Shown here in pieces: positions 1 to 8,402 of a DNA stretch of 64,000 nucleotides. Every line of letters begins with the position of its first letter. Position 1 is the stretch's first letter. The translations under genes and the position numbers were made by a program. The notes beneath the pieces are model-generated. The model searched no databases. It saw only the letters and a program-made list of their open reading frames with translations, and was not told the DNA's origin. Origin of the DNA: Rhodococcus yananensis (GTDB lineage: Bacteria; Actinomycetota; Actinomycetes; Mycobacteriales; Mycobacteriaceae); NCBI RefSeq assembly GCF_020515525.1, contig NZ_JAIYEP010000003.1:1-64000 (forward strand). The letters are read 5' to 3'.

Positions 1-22
1 AGCTACCAGAAGTGCGCACGGG

Positions 23-625
23 TCAGTTGCCGGAGATCGGGGCCGGGTCGATGTCCTGCTGCGGGAGTGTTTCCGCGATCGCCTTCGACACGTCCTGCAG
101 CGGTGTCGGTCCCGAACCGTCGGGGACGGTCAACGCGACGTAGACGGGACGGTCCACCACGAACCAGGTGCTGGCGTCGATGCCCTGGTCGGCACCCGAC
201 ACCTCGAACCACTGCACACCGTCGACGATCTGCAGGGCGGCGGCCTGATCGAACTCGTCGGGACGATCGAGTCCGCACCGCAACACGACCTCTGCCGCGT
301 CCGGATCCTGCCAGGCCGCCGCACCCACCGGCGCGGGATCGGCCAGGTCGGCCCGTGCGAAATCACCCATCCGCTCGGGGAGCGACCCGAGCAGGTCCGT
401 GCACGACCCGGACTCCGCCTCGGGTGCGGGAACGGGGCCGAGACCGACCGTTCCCGTCGCGGGGCTGCGTCCCACCATGACCGCCGCGACCACCACGCCG
501 ACGAGCAACGCCACCGGCAGCGCGATCGCCGTCGCGATCACCGCCGGATGTCTGCCCTCGGCCTTCGGGGTGCCCCCGTCGTCGCTGGCGTTCCGGTCGG
601 GTTCGGGGGAATCGGATTCGGTCAT
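23..625 (-). CDS. DUF3515 membrane-anchored or secreted protein
   Basis: Protein of 200 aa with a charged N-terminus rich in Asp/Glu/Ser, one hydrophobic segment at about residues 28-51 (AVIATAIALPVALLVGVVVAAV), then an extracellular-type domain with two Cys (in SCTDLL and VLRCGL) that could form a disulfide. The segment is more like a signal anchor than a cleaved signal, since no clear AxA site follows. The ATG at 625 is preceded by an AGGAA Shine-Dalgarno on the minus strand. It sits divergently next to thiL, the same neighbourhood as the DUF3515 protein Rv2980 of M. tuberculosis (recalled). Function is unknown; a cell-envelope role is inferred only from topology. Confidence 0.8.
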   Translation of the reverse strand: MTESDSPEPDRNASDDGGTPKAEGRHPAVIATAIALPVALLVGVVVAAVMVGRSPATGTVGLGPVPAPEAESGSCTDLLGSLPERMGDFARADLADPAPVGAAAWQDPDAAEVVLRCGLDRPDEFDQAAALQIVDGVQWFEVSGADQGIDASTWFVVDRPVYVALTVPDGSGPTPLQDVSKAIAETLPQQDIDPAPISGN

Positions 626-789
626 GGCTTCCTGCGTTTCGGTTGTGCGGGATTCGGGTGACCCGCCGGGCTCGGTGGCGTCGAGCCGACGGGTAGCGTG
701 AACCGAAACTATCAGTGCTTCGAGGGCGCATGCCCGGTCGTGGGCAGGTCACGCACCGACCCCGGTGTGAGAAGGAGGCGACCGTCACA

Positions 790-1779
790 GTGACAGATCC
801 GGTCGGGCCCACTGTCGCAGAGGTCGGCGAGTTCCCCACCATCGCCCGCGCGACCGCAGGGCGACGGCAACCGGTGTCGACCCTGGTCGGTCCCGGGCAC
901 GACGCGGCTCTCGTCGCCGCACCGGACGGTCGCGTCGCGGTGTCGACCGACATGCTCGTCGAGGGACGGCACTTCCGCCTCGACTGGTCGACGCCCCGAC
1001 AGGTGGGACGCAAAGCGGTCGCGCAGAACGGTGCCGACGTCGCCGCGATGGGAGCGCGACCCACCGCGTTCCTGGTCGGGCTCGGCTGCCCACCCGACAC
1101 GCCCGTCTCCGTCCTCGACGAGATCTCCGCCGGGATCGGGGAGGCCGCCGAAGAACTCGGTGCGGGTGTCGTCGGCGGCGACCTGGTGCAGGCGGATCAG
1201 GTGATCGTCGCGGTCACCGTCCTCGGTGACCTCGGAGGACACGCACCCCTGCTGCGGTCGGGGGCGCGCCCCGGCGACACCGTCGCGCTCGCCGGGAGCA
1301 CCGGCCGGTCCGCGGCGGGACTGGCGCTGCTGCTCGCCGGGAACGACGGTTTCCCCGAACTCGTCGATGCCCACCGTGAACCCACCCCGCCGTACGCGGC
1401 GGGCCCGGCGGCGACCGTCGCCGGCGCCGTCGCCGGCACCGACATCTCCGACGGCCTGCTCGCCGACCTCGGCCACATCGCGGAGGCGTCCGGGGTGCGG
1501 ATCACCTTGGACCCGGACCGCCTGGAACCCGCAGCACCGATCGGGGCTGCTGCGGCCGCGCTCGGTGCAGATCCGTGGGAGTGGGTCCTCACCGGTGGCG
1601 AGGACCACGCACTCGCCGCGTGCTTCCCGCCCGATGTACCGCTGCCCGACGAGTGGCACCGGATCGGGGTGGTCGAGGACGGTCACGGCGTGACCGTCGC
1701 CGGCAGTCCGCACCCCGGGCCGGGTGGGTGGCAGAGCTTCACGCCGCCACCCCGGAGCGACACGGACGTCTCGAGATAG
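790..1779 (+). CDS. thiL: thiamine-monophosphate kinase ThiL
   Basis: 329-aa ATP-dependent kinase of thiamine monophosphate, giving thiamine pyrophosphate in the cytoplasm. The PurM-like N-terminal domain carries STDMLVEGRHF at residues about 52-62; GDLVQADQVIVAVTVLGD and the C-terminal GTDISDGLLADLGHIAEAS follow. The GTG at 790 is preferred over upstream in-frame starts because AAGGAGG lies at 772-778 and homology begins here. Oddity: the metal/ATP loop reads GPGHDAALV where the family normally has GDDAA, so the first Asp is His. The gene ends at the TAG that also forms part of the next gene's -10 hexamer. Confidence 0.93.
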   Translation: MTDPVGPTVAEVGEFPTIARATAGRRQPVSTLVGPGHDAALVAAPDGRVAVSTDMLVEGRHFRLDWSTPRQVGRKAVAQNGADVAAMGARPTAFLVGLGCPPDTPVSVLDEISAGIGEAAEELGAGVVGGDLVQADQVIVAVTVLGDLGGHAPLLRSGARPGDTVALAGSTGRSAAGLALLLAGNDGFPELVDAHREPTPPYAAGPAATVAGAVAGTDISDGLLADLGHIAEASGVRITLDPDRLEPAAPIGAAAAALGADPWEWVLTGGEDHALAACFPPDVPLPDEWHRIGVVEDGHGVTVAGSPHPGPGGWQSFTPPPRSDTDVSR

Positions 1780-1782
1780 GTT
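1777..1782 (+). promoter_or_regulatory. -10 hexamer TAGGTT for a leaderless mRNA
   Basis: TAGGTT lies 7 nt before the ATG at 1790, the geometry expected when transcription begins at the start codon. No Shine-Dalgarno is present before this ATG. It overlaps the thiL stop codon. Confidence 0.45.
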
Positions 1783-1789
1783 TGCGCGC

Positions 1790-2311
1790 ATGGCTGTCTA
1801 CGCTCTCGGCGATCGTGTCCCCGACATCCACCCCGACGCGTGGGTGCATCCCGACGCGGTGGTGATCGGTGCCGTGACGCTCGGTGCCCGCGCGTCGGTG
1901 TGGCCCACCGCGGTGCTGCGCGGTGACTACGGCACGATCACCGTCGGCGAGGAAACCAACATCCAGGACGGCACGATCATCCATTGCACCGCGGTCGAAC
2001 CGACGGTCATCGGTGCCCGCTGCGTGGTCGGACACAACGCGCACATCGAGGGCGCGACGATCGGTGACGGCGCGCTCATCGGCTCGGGCTCGCTCGTGCT
2101 CAACGGTTCGGCGATCGGTGCGGGCGCGCAGGTCGCTGCGGGCGCGCTCGTCCCGCCGCGTTTCGAGCTCCCGCCCCGTCGCATGGCGATGGGCATCCCC
2201 GCAAAGATCCGGGACGGATTCGAGGTGCCCGAGGGCACGTTCGAGCCCAACGCGAAGATGTACGCCGCGAACGCCGACTACTACCGCACGGCGCTCCGCC
2301 GCATCGACTGA
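1790..2311 (+). CDS. gamma-carbonic-anhydrase-like hexapeptide protein
   Basis: 173-aa left-handed beta-helix protein with repeated [IV]G-type hexapeptides from about residue 20 to 140, the gamma carbonic anhydrase / PaaY fold, probably trimeric with interfacial metal. His65 in TIIHCTA and His82 in VGHNAHIEG are two likely metal ligands. The third canonical His (H-x4-H) is Glu87 here, with a His at 85 instead, so carbonic anhydrase activity is uncertain. The start ATG at 1790 fits both the beginning of similarity and the upstream -10. It lies between thiL and ung. Confidence 0.85.
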   Translation: MAVYALGDRVPDIHPDAWVHPDAVVIGAVTLGARASVWPTAVLRGDYGTITVGEETNIQDGTIIHCTAVEPTVIGARCVVGHNAHIEGATIGDGALIGSGSLVLNGSAIGAGAQVAAGALVPPRFELPPRRMAMGIPAKIRDGFEVPEGTFEPNAKMYAANADYYRTALRRID

Positions 2312-2355
2312 GCCGACCGAGCAGTGTTCCGTCCCCGACCACCGGAGTTGCACAC

Positions 2356-3054
2356 GTGACCGACCAGACCGCCGAGCGTGCTCCCAGGCCGCTGTCGGAC
2401 CTCATCGATCCCGGCTGGGCCGACGCGCTCGCGCCCGTCGCCGACGACATCGCGGCCATGGGGTCCTTCCTGCGGGCCGAGCTCGCCGCGGGGCATCGGT
2501 ACCTGCCCTCCGGCGACAACGTGCTCCGCGCCTTCACCCACCCCTTCGATCGGGTGAAGGTGCTGATCGTCGGGCAGGATCCGTACCCGACGCCCGGGCA
2601 CGCCGTGGGGTTGAGCTTCTCGGTGGCGCCGGAGGTGTCACCGATCCCGCGGAGCCTGTCGAACATCTACCGCGAGTACAGCGAGGACCTGGGGCTACCC
2701 ACCCCGTCGAACGGTGATCTGTCGCCGTGGACGGAGCAGGGCGTGCTCTTGCTCAACCGGGTCCTCACCGTGCGGCCGGGCGCCCCGGCGTCGCACCGGG
2801 GGAAGGGATGGGAGCGAGTGACGGAACAGGCGATCCGCGCGCTCGTCGCCCGCGACCTCCCGCTCGTCGCGATCCTGTGGGGCCGCGATGCCGCGACCCT
2901 CCGGCCGATGCTCGGGAACGTTCCGTCGATCGAGTCGGCGCATCCCTCACCGCTGTCGGCGTCGCGTGGATTCTTCGGCTCCCGCCCGTTCAGCCGCGCG
3001 GACGAGTTGCTCGTCGCCCAGGGCGCGGAACCGGTGGACTGGCGACTCGCCTGA
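2356..3054 (+). CDS. ung: uracil-DNA glycosylase (family 1 UNG)
   Basis: 232 aa, the usual length of UNG, which removes uracil from DNA to start base excision repair. Motif A with the catalytic Asp is [18 protein letters not shown] at residues about 74-91, and the leucine-loop motif B is [20 protein letters not shown] near residues 195-215. The Pro after the PY of motif A, in place of the common His, is recalled as normal in actinobacterial UNG. The start is GTG at 2356, with no strong Shine-Dalgarno. It is convergent with the crotonase gene, leaving only a 20-bp gap. Confidence 0.95.
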   Translation: MTDQTAERAPRPLSDLIDPGWADALAPVADDIAAMGSFLRAELAAGHRYLPSGDNVLRAFTHPFDRVKVLIVGQDPYPTPGHAVGLSFSVAPEVSPIPRSLSNIYREYSEDLGLPTPSNGDLSPWTEQGVLLLNRVLTVRPGAPASHRGKGWERVTEQAIRALVARDLPLVAILWGRDAATLRPMLGNVPSIESAHPSPLSASRGFFGSRPFSRADELLVAQGAEPVDWRLA

Positions 3055-3074
3055 CCACCGGTCCGTTCCGCGGG

Positions 3075-3869
3075 TCAGTGGACGGACTGCACCGACCCCC
3101 AGTCGGGGCGGCGCTTCTCGACGAACGCGTCCACACCCTCGATTCCGGTGGGTGTCACCGATGCCGCCGAGATCGACGCGGCCTCGGCGTCGAGTTGCTC
3201 CGAGAGTGAACGTGCCACCGAATCGTTGATCAGACGTCGGATGCCGGCGTAGGCGGCGGTCGGTCCGTGCGCGAGGGTGCGGGCGAGGCGCAGTGCTTCC
3301 GCCGGGACCTCGTCGTCGGCCACGATACGGCTGAGCAGCCCCAGCCGCACGGCCTCGTCCGCGCCGATCACCGCATCGGTGAGGATCAGTTCGCGGGCGC
3401 GGGCCAGGCCGACGACCTTCGGAAGCATCCAGGACATGCCGCCGTCGGGGGTGAACCCGATGGACGGGTAGGCGGCGCGCAGTTTCGTGCCGGGGCCGCC
3501 GAGTGCGACGTCGGCGTGCAGCACCAGGCTCATGCCCGCGCCGGCCGCCCACCCCTGGACGGCGGCGACGACGGGCACGCCGACGCCGTGGATCTCGCGG
3601 ACGAAGTCGTGGAAGAGGTTCGCGACGTCGAGCAGATGCGCGGCACGGTCCCCGGCGGCCGCGAAACCGTGGACGTTGCCGCCGGCGCAGAAGTTCGCGC
3701 CCTCGCCGACGAGCAGCACGGCGCCGATGTCGGGGCCGGCCGCGCGCAGTGCCGCGATGCCCTGTTGCATTCCGTCGGGCGACAGGGAGGCGCCGTTCTC
3801 GGCCGTGGCCACTGCGATCAGCAGGACTCCGTCTTCCACCCGCACGTGGGACTGGTTGTTATCGGTCAC
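3075..3869 (-). CDS. enoyl-CoA hydratase/isomerase family protein, PaaG-like
   Basis: 264-aa crotonase-fold protein acting on CoA thioesters. The oxyanion-hole region is GANFCAGGNVHGF (residues about 57-69) and the second glycine-rich loop is QGWAAGAGMSL (105-115). Both acid residues used by classical hydratases are absent: Ser114 and Ser136 occupy those places. Asp142 in FTPDGGMSW matches the catalytic Asp position of PaaG-type isomerases. An isomerase is therefore more likely than a hydratase (inference). The GTG at 3869 is preceded on its strand by TATGGT 6 nt away, suggesting a leaderless transcript separate from rpmB, which is closed by a terminator just upstream. Confidence 0.85.
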   Translation of the reverse strand: MTDNNQSHVRVEDGVLLIAVATAENGASLSPDGMQQGIAALRAAGPDIGAVLLVGEGANFCAGGNVHGFAAAGDRAAHLLDVANLFHDFVREIHGVGVPVVAAVQGWAAGAGMSLVLHADVALGGPGTKLRAAYPSIGFTPDGGMSWMLPKVVGLARARELILTDAVIGADEAVRLGLLSRIVADDEVPAEALRLARTLAHGPTAAYAGIRRLINDSVARSLSEQLDAEAASISAASVTPTGIEGVDAFVEKRRPDWGSVQSVH

Positions 3870-3875
3870 CGGGGC

Positions 3876-3881
3876 ACCATA
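3876..3881 (-). promoter_or_regulatory. -10 hexamer TATGGT for the crotonase gene
   Basis: Reads TATGGT on the minus strand, 6 nt before the GTG start at 3869. It fits a leaderless promoter placed between the rpmB terminator and the gene. Confidence 0.45.
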
Positions 3882-3901
3882 TCGGCACGCAATACGAATG
3901 T

Positions 3902-3938
3902 CGAAGGCCCCCGGCGCATTTCGCGCCGGGGGCCTTCG
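3902..3938 (-). terminator. rpmB terminator hairpin
   Basis: Perfect inverted repeat with 16-bp arms (3902-3917 and 3923-3938) and a 5-nt loop, 16 nt past the rpmB stop codon on the minus strand. No U-tract follows, as is common for actinobacterial terminators. Confidence 0.8.
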
Positions 3939-3953
3939 CGTAGGATCTGTTGC

Positions 3954-4145
3954 TCAGCCGCGGACGACCTTGCCTGCCTTCAGGCAGGAGGTGCACACGT
4001 TGATCTTGCGCGTGGTGCCCGGGGCGACCTGGGCGCGGACGCTCTGGATGTTCGGGTTCCAGCGACGGTTGGTCCGCCGGTGCGAGTGCGAGACCGACTT
4101 CCCGAAGCCGGGGCCCTTGGCGCATACGTCGCAGACGGCAGCCAT
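3954..4145 (-). CDS. rpmB: 50S ribosomal protein L28 (zinc-binding form)
   Basis: 63-aa L28, small basic protein of the large ribosomal subunit. The N-terminal CDVCAKGP and the C-terminal CTSC pairs form a four-Cys zinc site, so this is the C+ (zinc-containing) paralogue type. SHSHRRTNRRWNPNIQ is the L28 signature. The ATG at 4145 is preceded by AAGGAG on the minus strand. It is transcribed divergently from the FakA-like gene. Zinc-free paralogues exist in related genomes and are induced when zinc is scarce; none is in this window. Confidence 0.97.
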   Translation of the reverse strand: MAAVCDVCAKGPGFGKSVSHSHRRTNRRWNPNIQSVRAQVAPGTTRKINVCTSCLKAGKVVRG

Positions 4146-4353
4146 GTCGCGAACTCCTTGTGTCTAGTGGATATTTCTGTCTGTGGTACCTGGACACGGG
4201 GAACACAGCCACCCGTGCGCGGCAACCCGGCCAGCTTACCGAATCGAGGTCCCGATGGCCAAACCGGCTCCGCCTGCGCGACGCGACTACTCTTTCGGCT
4301 GAGAACCGGACGAGCTGAGCGAAGCCGAGAGAACCGGAGAGAGGGTTGATCGT

Positions 4354-6009
4354 GTGCACGAACGCGGTGGACGCGTCGACGGGCGGATGCTGCGCCGGTG
4401 GGCGGAGTCGGGCGTCGACACCCTCGCCGAGCGTTGCCACGAGATCAACACACTCAACGTGTTCCCGGTTCCCGACGGAGACACCGGCACGAATCTGCTG
4501 ATCACGTTCCGTGCCGCCGTCGGCGAACTCGGTGACCCGGTGGACGGTGCCCGCACCGCGTCCGGGGTTGCGGAAGCCCTCGCACGGGGCGCGTTCACCG
4601 GCGCCCGCGGCAACTCGGGGATGATCCTCGCGCAGATCCTGCGGGGTCTCGCCGACGCGGTCGCCGGGGCGGAGACCATCGACGGTGACGACATCGCGCG
4701 GGCGCTGAGCCGGGCGGGCGACACCGTCACCGCAGCGTTGAGCGCACCCGCGGACGGAACGATCGTCAGCGTCCTGCACGCCGCAGCACGCGGCGCCGTC
4801 GCCGCGGCCGGGACGGCGGCAGCCGAGCGGGTGATCGCGGCGGCGGACGCCGCCGAGGCCGCGCTGGTCGAGACTCCGTCGCAGCTCGACGTGCTGGCAC
4901 GCGCCGGTGTCGTCGACGCGGGCGGTCTGGGTCTGCTGGTGCTGCTGGACTGCCTCGTCGAGGTCGTGACCGGCCGGCGTCCCCAGCGGACGCTGGCGTT
5001 GACCGTCGAACCCGCACCGGCCTCCCGGACATCGGTTCACGGTCACCAGCACCTCGGAGCGGACGCGCACCACGGCGACACCGCGGACCAGGACTACGAG
5101 GTGATGTATCTCGTCGACGGCTCCGACCGCCAGCGCATCGACGCGTTGCGGAGGCGGCTCGACGAACTCGGGGACTCGGTGGCCGTCGTCGGCGACGGAG
5201 CGGCCGGGTGGTCGGTGCACGTGCACTGCTGCGACCCCGGTGCGGCCGTCGAGGCGGGTGCCGCGGCGGGCCGGCTCCGCCGGATCACGATCACGTGTTT
5301 CGCGCTGGAGGCCGCGCGCGGCGGAGTCTGCACGACCGCGGAGTCGCGGCACGACGGCCGCGCGGTGCTCACCGTCGTCGACGGGGACGGTGCCGGAGCC
5401 CTGTTCGGTGCGGAGGGCGCGACCGTCCTGCACTGCGACGGACCGTGTGGGCCGCGGCGGATCCTCGACGCGATCCGCGCGATGCCCAGTCGCGATGTGC
5501 TCGTGCTGCCCAACGGGTCGGTGACCGCGCAGGACGTGGTGGCGCTGGGCGCGCAGGTCCGTGACGGCGCCCGCGAGGTGATGTTCCTGCCGAGCGCGTC
5601 GATGGTGCAGGGACTCGCTGCTCTCGCGGTGCACGACGCGCGCCGCGCGGCCGTCGACGATGCGTACGCGATGTCCGAGGCGGCGGCCGCGACTCGCTGG
5701 GGGTCGTTGAAGATCGCCACGGAACGGGCGCTGACCTGGGTCGGAACGTGTGAGCCGGGCGATGCGCTCGGCTCGGCCGGGCACGATGTCGTAGTCATCG
5801 AGCATGATCTACCGGCAGCGGGTGTGTCGCTGCTCGACAAGTTGCTCGCCGCGGGTGGTGAGCTCGTGACGATGCTCGTCGGTGACGGCGCTCCCGCCGA
5901 CCTCGCCGAGCAACTGACCCGCCACCTCGACGACCGTCACCCCGAACTGGAGGTCGTGGTGTATCACGGGGGTCAGCGCAGCGACCTGCTGCAGCTCGGC
6001 GTCGAGTGA
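4354..6009 (+). CDS. FakA-like DAK2-domain fatty-acid/dihydroxyacetone kinase family protein
   Basis: 551-aa fused protein. The N-terminal DhaL/DAK2 domain (about 1-200) has the nucleotide/Mg loop NVFPVPDGDTGTNL and GARGNSGMILAQILRG. A His-rich linker follows (GHQHLGADAHH, about 228-238), then a middle domain with HVHCCDPG (about 287-294), matching the HVHxxDPG metal-site motif of FakA, and a C-terminal FakA-type domain. The family phosphorylates fatty acids bound to a DegV/FakB partner; no FakB gene is nearby, so the substrate is inferred. The GTG at 4354 has GGAGAGAGGG at 4336-4345. It lies upstream of recG, as in many actinobacteria and Firmicutes. In M. tuberculosis the equivalent is recalled as split into two genes; here it is intact. 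Confidence 0.85.
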   Translation: MHERGGRVDGRMLRRWAESGVDTLAERCHEINTLNVFPVPDGDTGTNLLITFRAAVGELGDPVDGARTASGVAEALARGAFTGARGNSGMILAQILRGLADAVAGAETIDGDDIARALSRAGDTVTAALSAPADGTIVSVLHAAARGAVAAAGTAAAERVIAAADAAEAALVETPSQLDVLARAGVVDAGGLGLLVLLDCLVEVVTGRRPQRTLALTVEPAPASRTSVHGHQHLGADAHHGDTADQDYEVMYLVDGSDRQRIDALRRRLDELGDSVAVVGDGAAGWSVHVHCCDPGAAVEAGAAAGRLRRITITCFALEAARGGVCTTAESRHDGRAVLTVVDGDGAGALFGAEGATVLHCDGPCGPRRILDAIRAMPSRDVLVLPNGSVTAQDVVALGAQVRDGAREVMFLPSASMVQGLAALAVHDARRAAVDDAYAMSEAAAATRWGSLKIATERALTWVGTCEPGDALGSAGHDVVVIEHDLPAAGVSLLDKLLAAGGELVTMLVGDGAPADLAEQLTRHLDDRHPELEVVVYHGGQRSDLLQLGVE

Positions 6010-6010
6010 C

Positions 6011-6029
6011 GGTGGCCGCGCCGGCCACC
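6011..6029 (+). other. small hairpin between the FakA-like gene and recG
   Basis: GGTGGCC (6011-6017) pairs with GGCCACC (6023-6029) across a 5-nt loop, directly after the upstream stop codon. It is too short to call a terminator with confidence and may only reduce read-through into recG. Confidence 0.35.
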
Positions 6030-6051
6030 GCCCGGAACGGAAAGGACGGCC

Positions 6052-8352
6052 GTGGCCACACTCGCGGACCGACTCGATCATCTCCTCGGCAGGAAGACCG
6101 CCGATGCGCTCGCCGAGGCGTTCGGGATGACCACCGTCGAGGATCTGCTGCGGCACTACCCGCACCGCTATGCCACGCAGGGCGCAGAACTCGGCGACGA
6201 TCAGCCCCCCGCAGGGCAGCACATCACGATCATCGCCCGCGTCGAATCCGCGGACGTCGTCCCGATGAAGTCGCGGGCGGGGCACCGGCTCGCGGTGCGG
6301 TTGCGTTCCGACAAGCACACGATCGACGTGACGTTCTTCAACCCGCACAAGGTCAAGCACAACATCCGGCCAGGTGTCCGCGCCATGTTCTCGGGCACCG
6401 TCAAGTACTTCCGCGACAAGTGGAGCCTGACGCACCCGAGCTATCTCGTGCTCCCCGAGGTGCGCGAGGACGTCCTGGAGCCGGTTCCGGCACCGAGGGT
6501 GCGCGGCGCCGGCGACCTCGCCGGTCTGGCCCGCGCGTCGCAGGGTGGCGACGGCCTCGACCTGTCCGTCTTCGAGCGATCACTCATCCCGATGTACCGG
6601 GCGACCCGGGACGTCGAGTCGTGGACGGTGCTGCGTTGCGTCCGGCAGGTGCTCGACCAGCTCGACACCGTCGACGATCCGCTTCCCGAGGAGGTACGCA
6701 GCGAACACGGGCTGCTCGGCCTCGACGCGGCGCTGCGCGCGGTGCATCTGCCCGACAGCAAGGAGGACGTCGGTAGCGCCCGCGAACGACTGCGATTCGA
6801 CGAGGCCGCGGCCGTGCAGTTGGTGCTGGCCCGCCGTCGCCGCGACGTGGGGGTGCGCACGGCGCCGGGCTGCCCGCGGCGGAGCGGCGGGATCGCCGAC
6901 GAGTTCGATGCGCGGCTGCCGTTCGAGTTGACCGCCGGTCAGCTCGCCGTCGCCGAGGACATCGCCTCCGACCTGTCCGGCAGCCACCCGATGAACCGCC
7001 TCCTGCAGGGCGAGGTGGGTTCCGGCAAGACCATCGTCGCGCTGCGGGCGATGTTGCAGGTGATCGACGCCGGGCACCAGTGTGTGCTGCTCGCACCCAC
7101 CGAGGTGCTCGCCGCGCAACACGCCCGGTCGTTGACGGGCATGCTCGGCGACCTCGCGGCGGCCGGTGAACTCGATGGCCACGAACACGCGACCCGCGTG
7201 ACGCTGGTGACGGGGTCGATGGGGGTCGCCCGCAAGCGACAGGCACTGCTCGACGCGGTGTCCGGCGACGCGGGCATCGTCATCGGTACCCACGCCCTGA
7301 TCCAGGACAACGTGCAGTTCGCCGATCTGGGGCTCGTCGTGATCGACGAGCAGCACCGTTTCGGGGTCGAGCAACGCGACGAACTGCGGTCGCGGGGGCG
7401 CGACGGTGCCTCACCGCACGTCCTGGTCATGACCGCCACCCCGATTCCGCGGACGATCGCGATGACGGTGCTCGGCGATCTCGAGGTGTCGACGCTCACC
7501 GAGTTGCCGCGGGGACGGTCACCGATCGTCAGTCGGGTGGTCGCTGCGAAGGTGCATCCGTCGTGGGTGGACCGGGCGTGGGAACGGATCCGGGAGGAGG
7601 TCGCGGACGGTCGGCAGGCCTACGTCGTGTGCTCGCGTATCGGTGAGGACGACGACGGAGACGAGGATGCGTTCGACCCCGCCGCGATCGACGCCGCCGC
7701 TGGCGGCGGCGGTGCCGGGCGCGGACGTGCGCAGATACCCGAGACGAAGTCGGTGTTGCAGCAGTACGAGGAGCTGTCCGGAGGTCCGCTGCGCGACCTG
7801 CGCGTGGGGTTGCTGCACGGCAGGTTGCCGGGCGACGAGAAGGACGCCGTCATGCGGGACTTCAACGACGGTCGGATCGATGTGCTGGTGTGCACGACCG
7901 TCGTCGAGGTCGGTGTCGATGTCCCGAACGCCACCGTGATGGTGATCGTCGATGCCGATCGTTTCGGGGTCAGCCAGTTGCACCAGTTGCGTGGGCGCGT
8001 CGGGCGTGGCGGCCACCAGGGGCTGTGCCTCCTCGTCACCGACGCCCGGCCCGGGGCACCGTCGATGGCACGTCTCGAGGCGGTCGCCGCCACCACCGAC
8101 GGGTTCGAACTGGCCCAACTCGACCTGCAGTTGCGCCGGGAAGGCGACGTGCTGGGGGTGGCGCAGTCCGGCACTGCGACGACGCTGCGTCTGCTCTCGC
8201 TGGTCGACGACGTCGAGGTCATCGCCGCGGCGCAGCGGTTCGCTCGGCAGATCACCGAGGAGGATCCGGAGCTGTCCCGGCATCCCGGACTCGCGCGCAT
8301 GATGGATGCCGCGCTCGACGCGGAGAGGGTCGAGTATCTCGAGAAGTCGTAG
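6052..8352 (+). CDS. recG: ATP-dependent DNA helicase RecG
   Basis: 766-aa superfamily 2 helicase that regresses stalled forks and migrates Holliday junctions. The N-terminal OB/wedge region is about 50-150. Walker A GEVGSGKT is at 320-327; DEQHRFG (motif II), TATPIPRT (motif III) and the motif V/VI segment QLRGRVGRGGHQGLCLL follow. A Gly/Ala-rich insert (DPAAIDAAAGGGGAGRGRA, about residues 543-561) between motifs III and IV looks like a lineage-specific loop. Start GTG at 6052, 42 nt after the FakA-like gene; the two are probably co-transcribed. It converges on the reductase gene downstream. Confidence 0.97.
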   Translation: MATLADRLDHLLGRKTADALAEAFGMTTVEDLLRHYPHRYATQGAELGDDQPPAGQHITIIARVESADVVPMKSRAGHRLAVRLRSDKHTIDVTFFNPHKVKHNIRPGVRAMFSGTVKYFRDKWSLTHPSYLVLPEVREDVLEPVPAPRVRGAGDLAGLARASQGGDGLDLSVFERSLIPMYRATRDVESWTVLRCVRQVLDQLDTVDDPLPEEVRSEHGLLGLDAALRAVHLPDSKEDVGSARERLRFDEAAAVQLVLARRRRDVGVRTAPGCPRRSGGIADEFDARLPFELTAGQLAVAEDIASDLSGSHPMNRLLQGEVGSGKTIVALRAMLQVIDAGHQCVLLAPTEVLAAQHARSLTGMLGDLAAAGELDGHEHATRVTLVTGSMGVARKRQALLDAVSGDAGIVIGTHALIQDNVQFADLGLVVIDEQHRFGVEQRDELRSRGRDGASPHVLVMTATPIPRTIAMTVLGDLEVSTLTELPRGRSPIVSRVVAAKVHPSWVDRAWERIREEVADGRQAYVVCSRIGEDDDGDEDAFDPAAIDAAAGGGGAGRGRAQIPETKSVLQQYEELSGGPLRDLRVGLLHGRLPGDEKDAVMRDFNDGRIDVLVCTTVVEVGVDVPNATVMVIVDADRFGVSQLHQLRGRVGRGGHQGLCLLVTDARPGAPSMARLEAVAATTDGFELAQLDLQLRREGDVLGVAQSGTATTLRLLSLVDDVEVIAAAQRFARQITEEDPELSRHPGLARMMDAALDAERVEYLEKS

Positions 8353-8402
8353 TCGCTCGGACGGACCCGGACTCGGTCCCGCCGCGCGCCGAGGTCCGGT
8401 GC

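Noticed and set aside
3055-3074. Terminator between the convergent ung and crotonase genes
   Set aside because: Only 20 bp with no stable inverted repeat.
3859-5805. 648-codon minus-strand frame opposite the FakA-like gene
   Set aside because: No domain is seen, it overlaps rpmB in another frame, and it is explained by GC bias.
8353-8402. Terminator between convergent recG and the DHFR-like gene
   Set aside because: GGACC/GGTCC pairing gives only a 5-bp stem, too weak to call.
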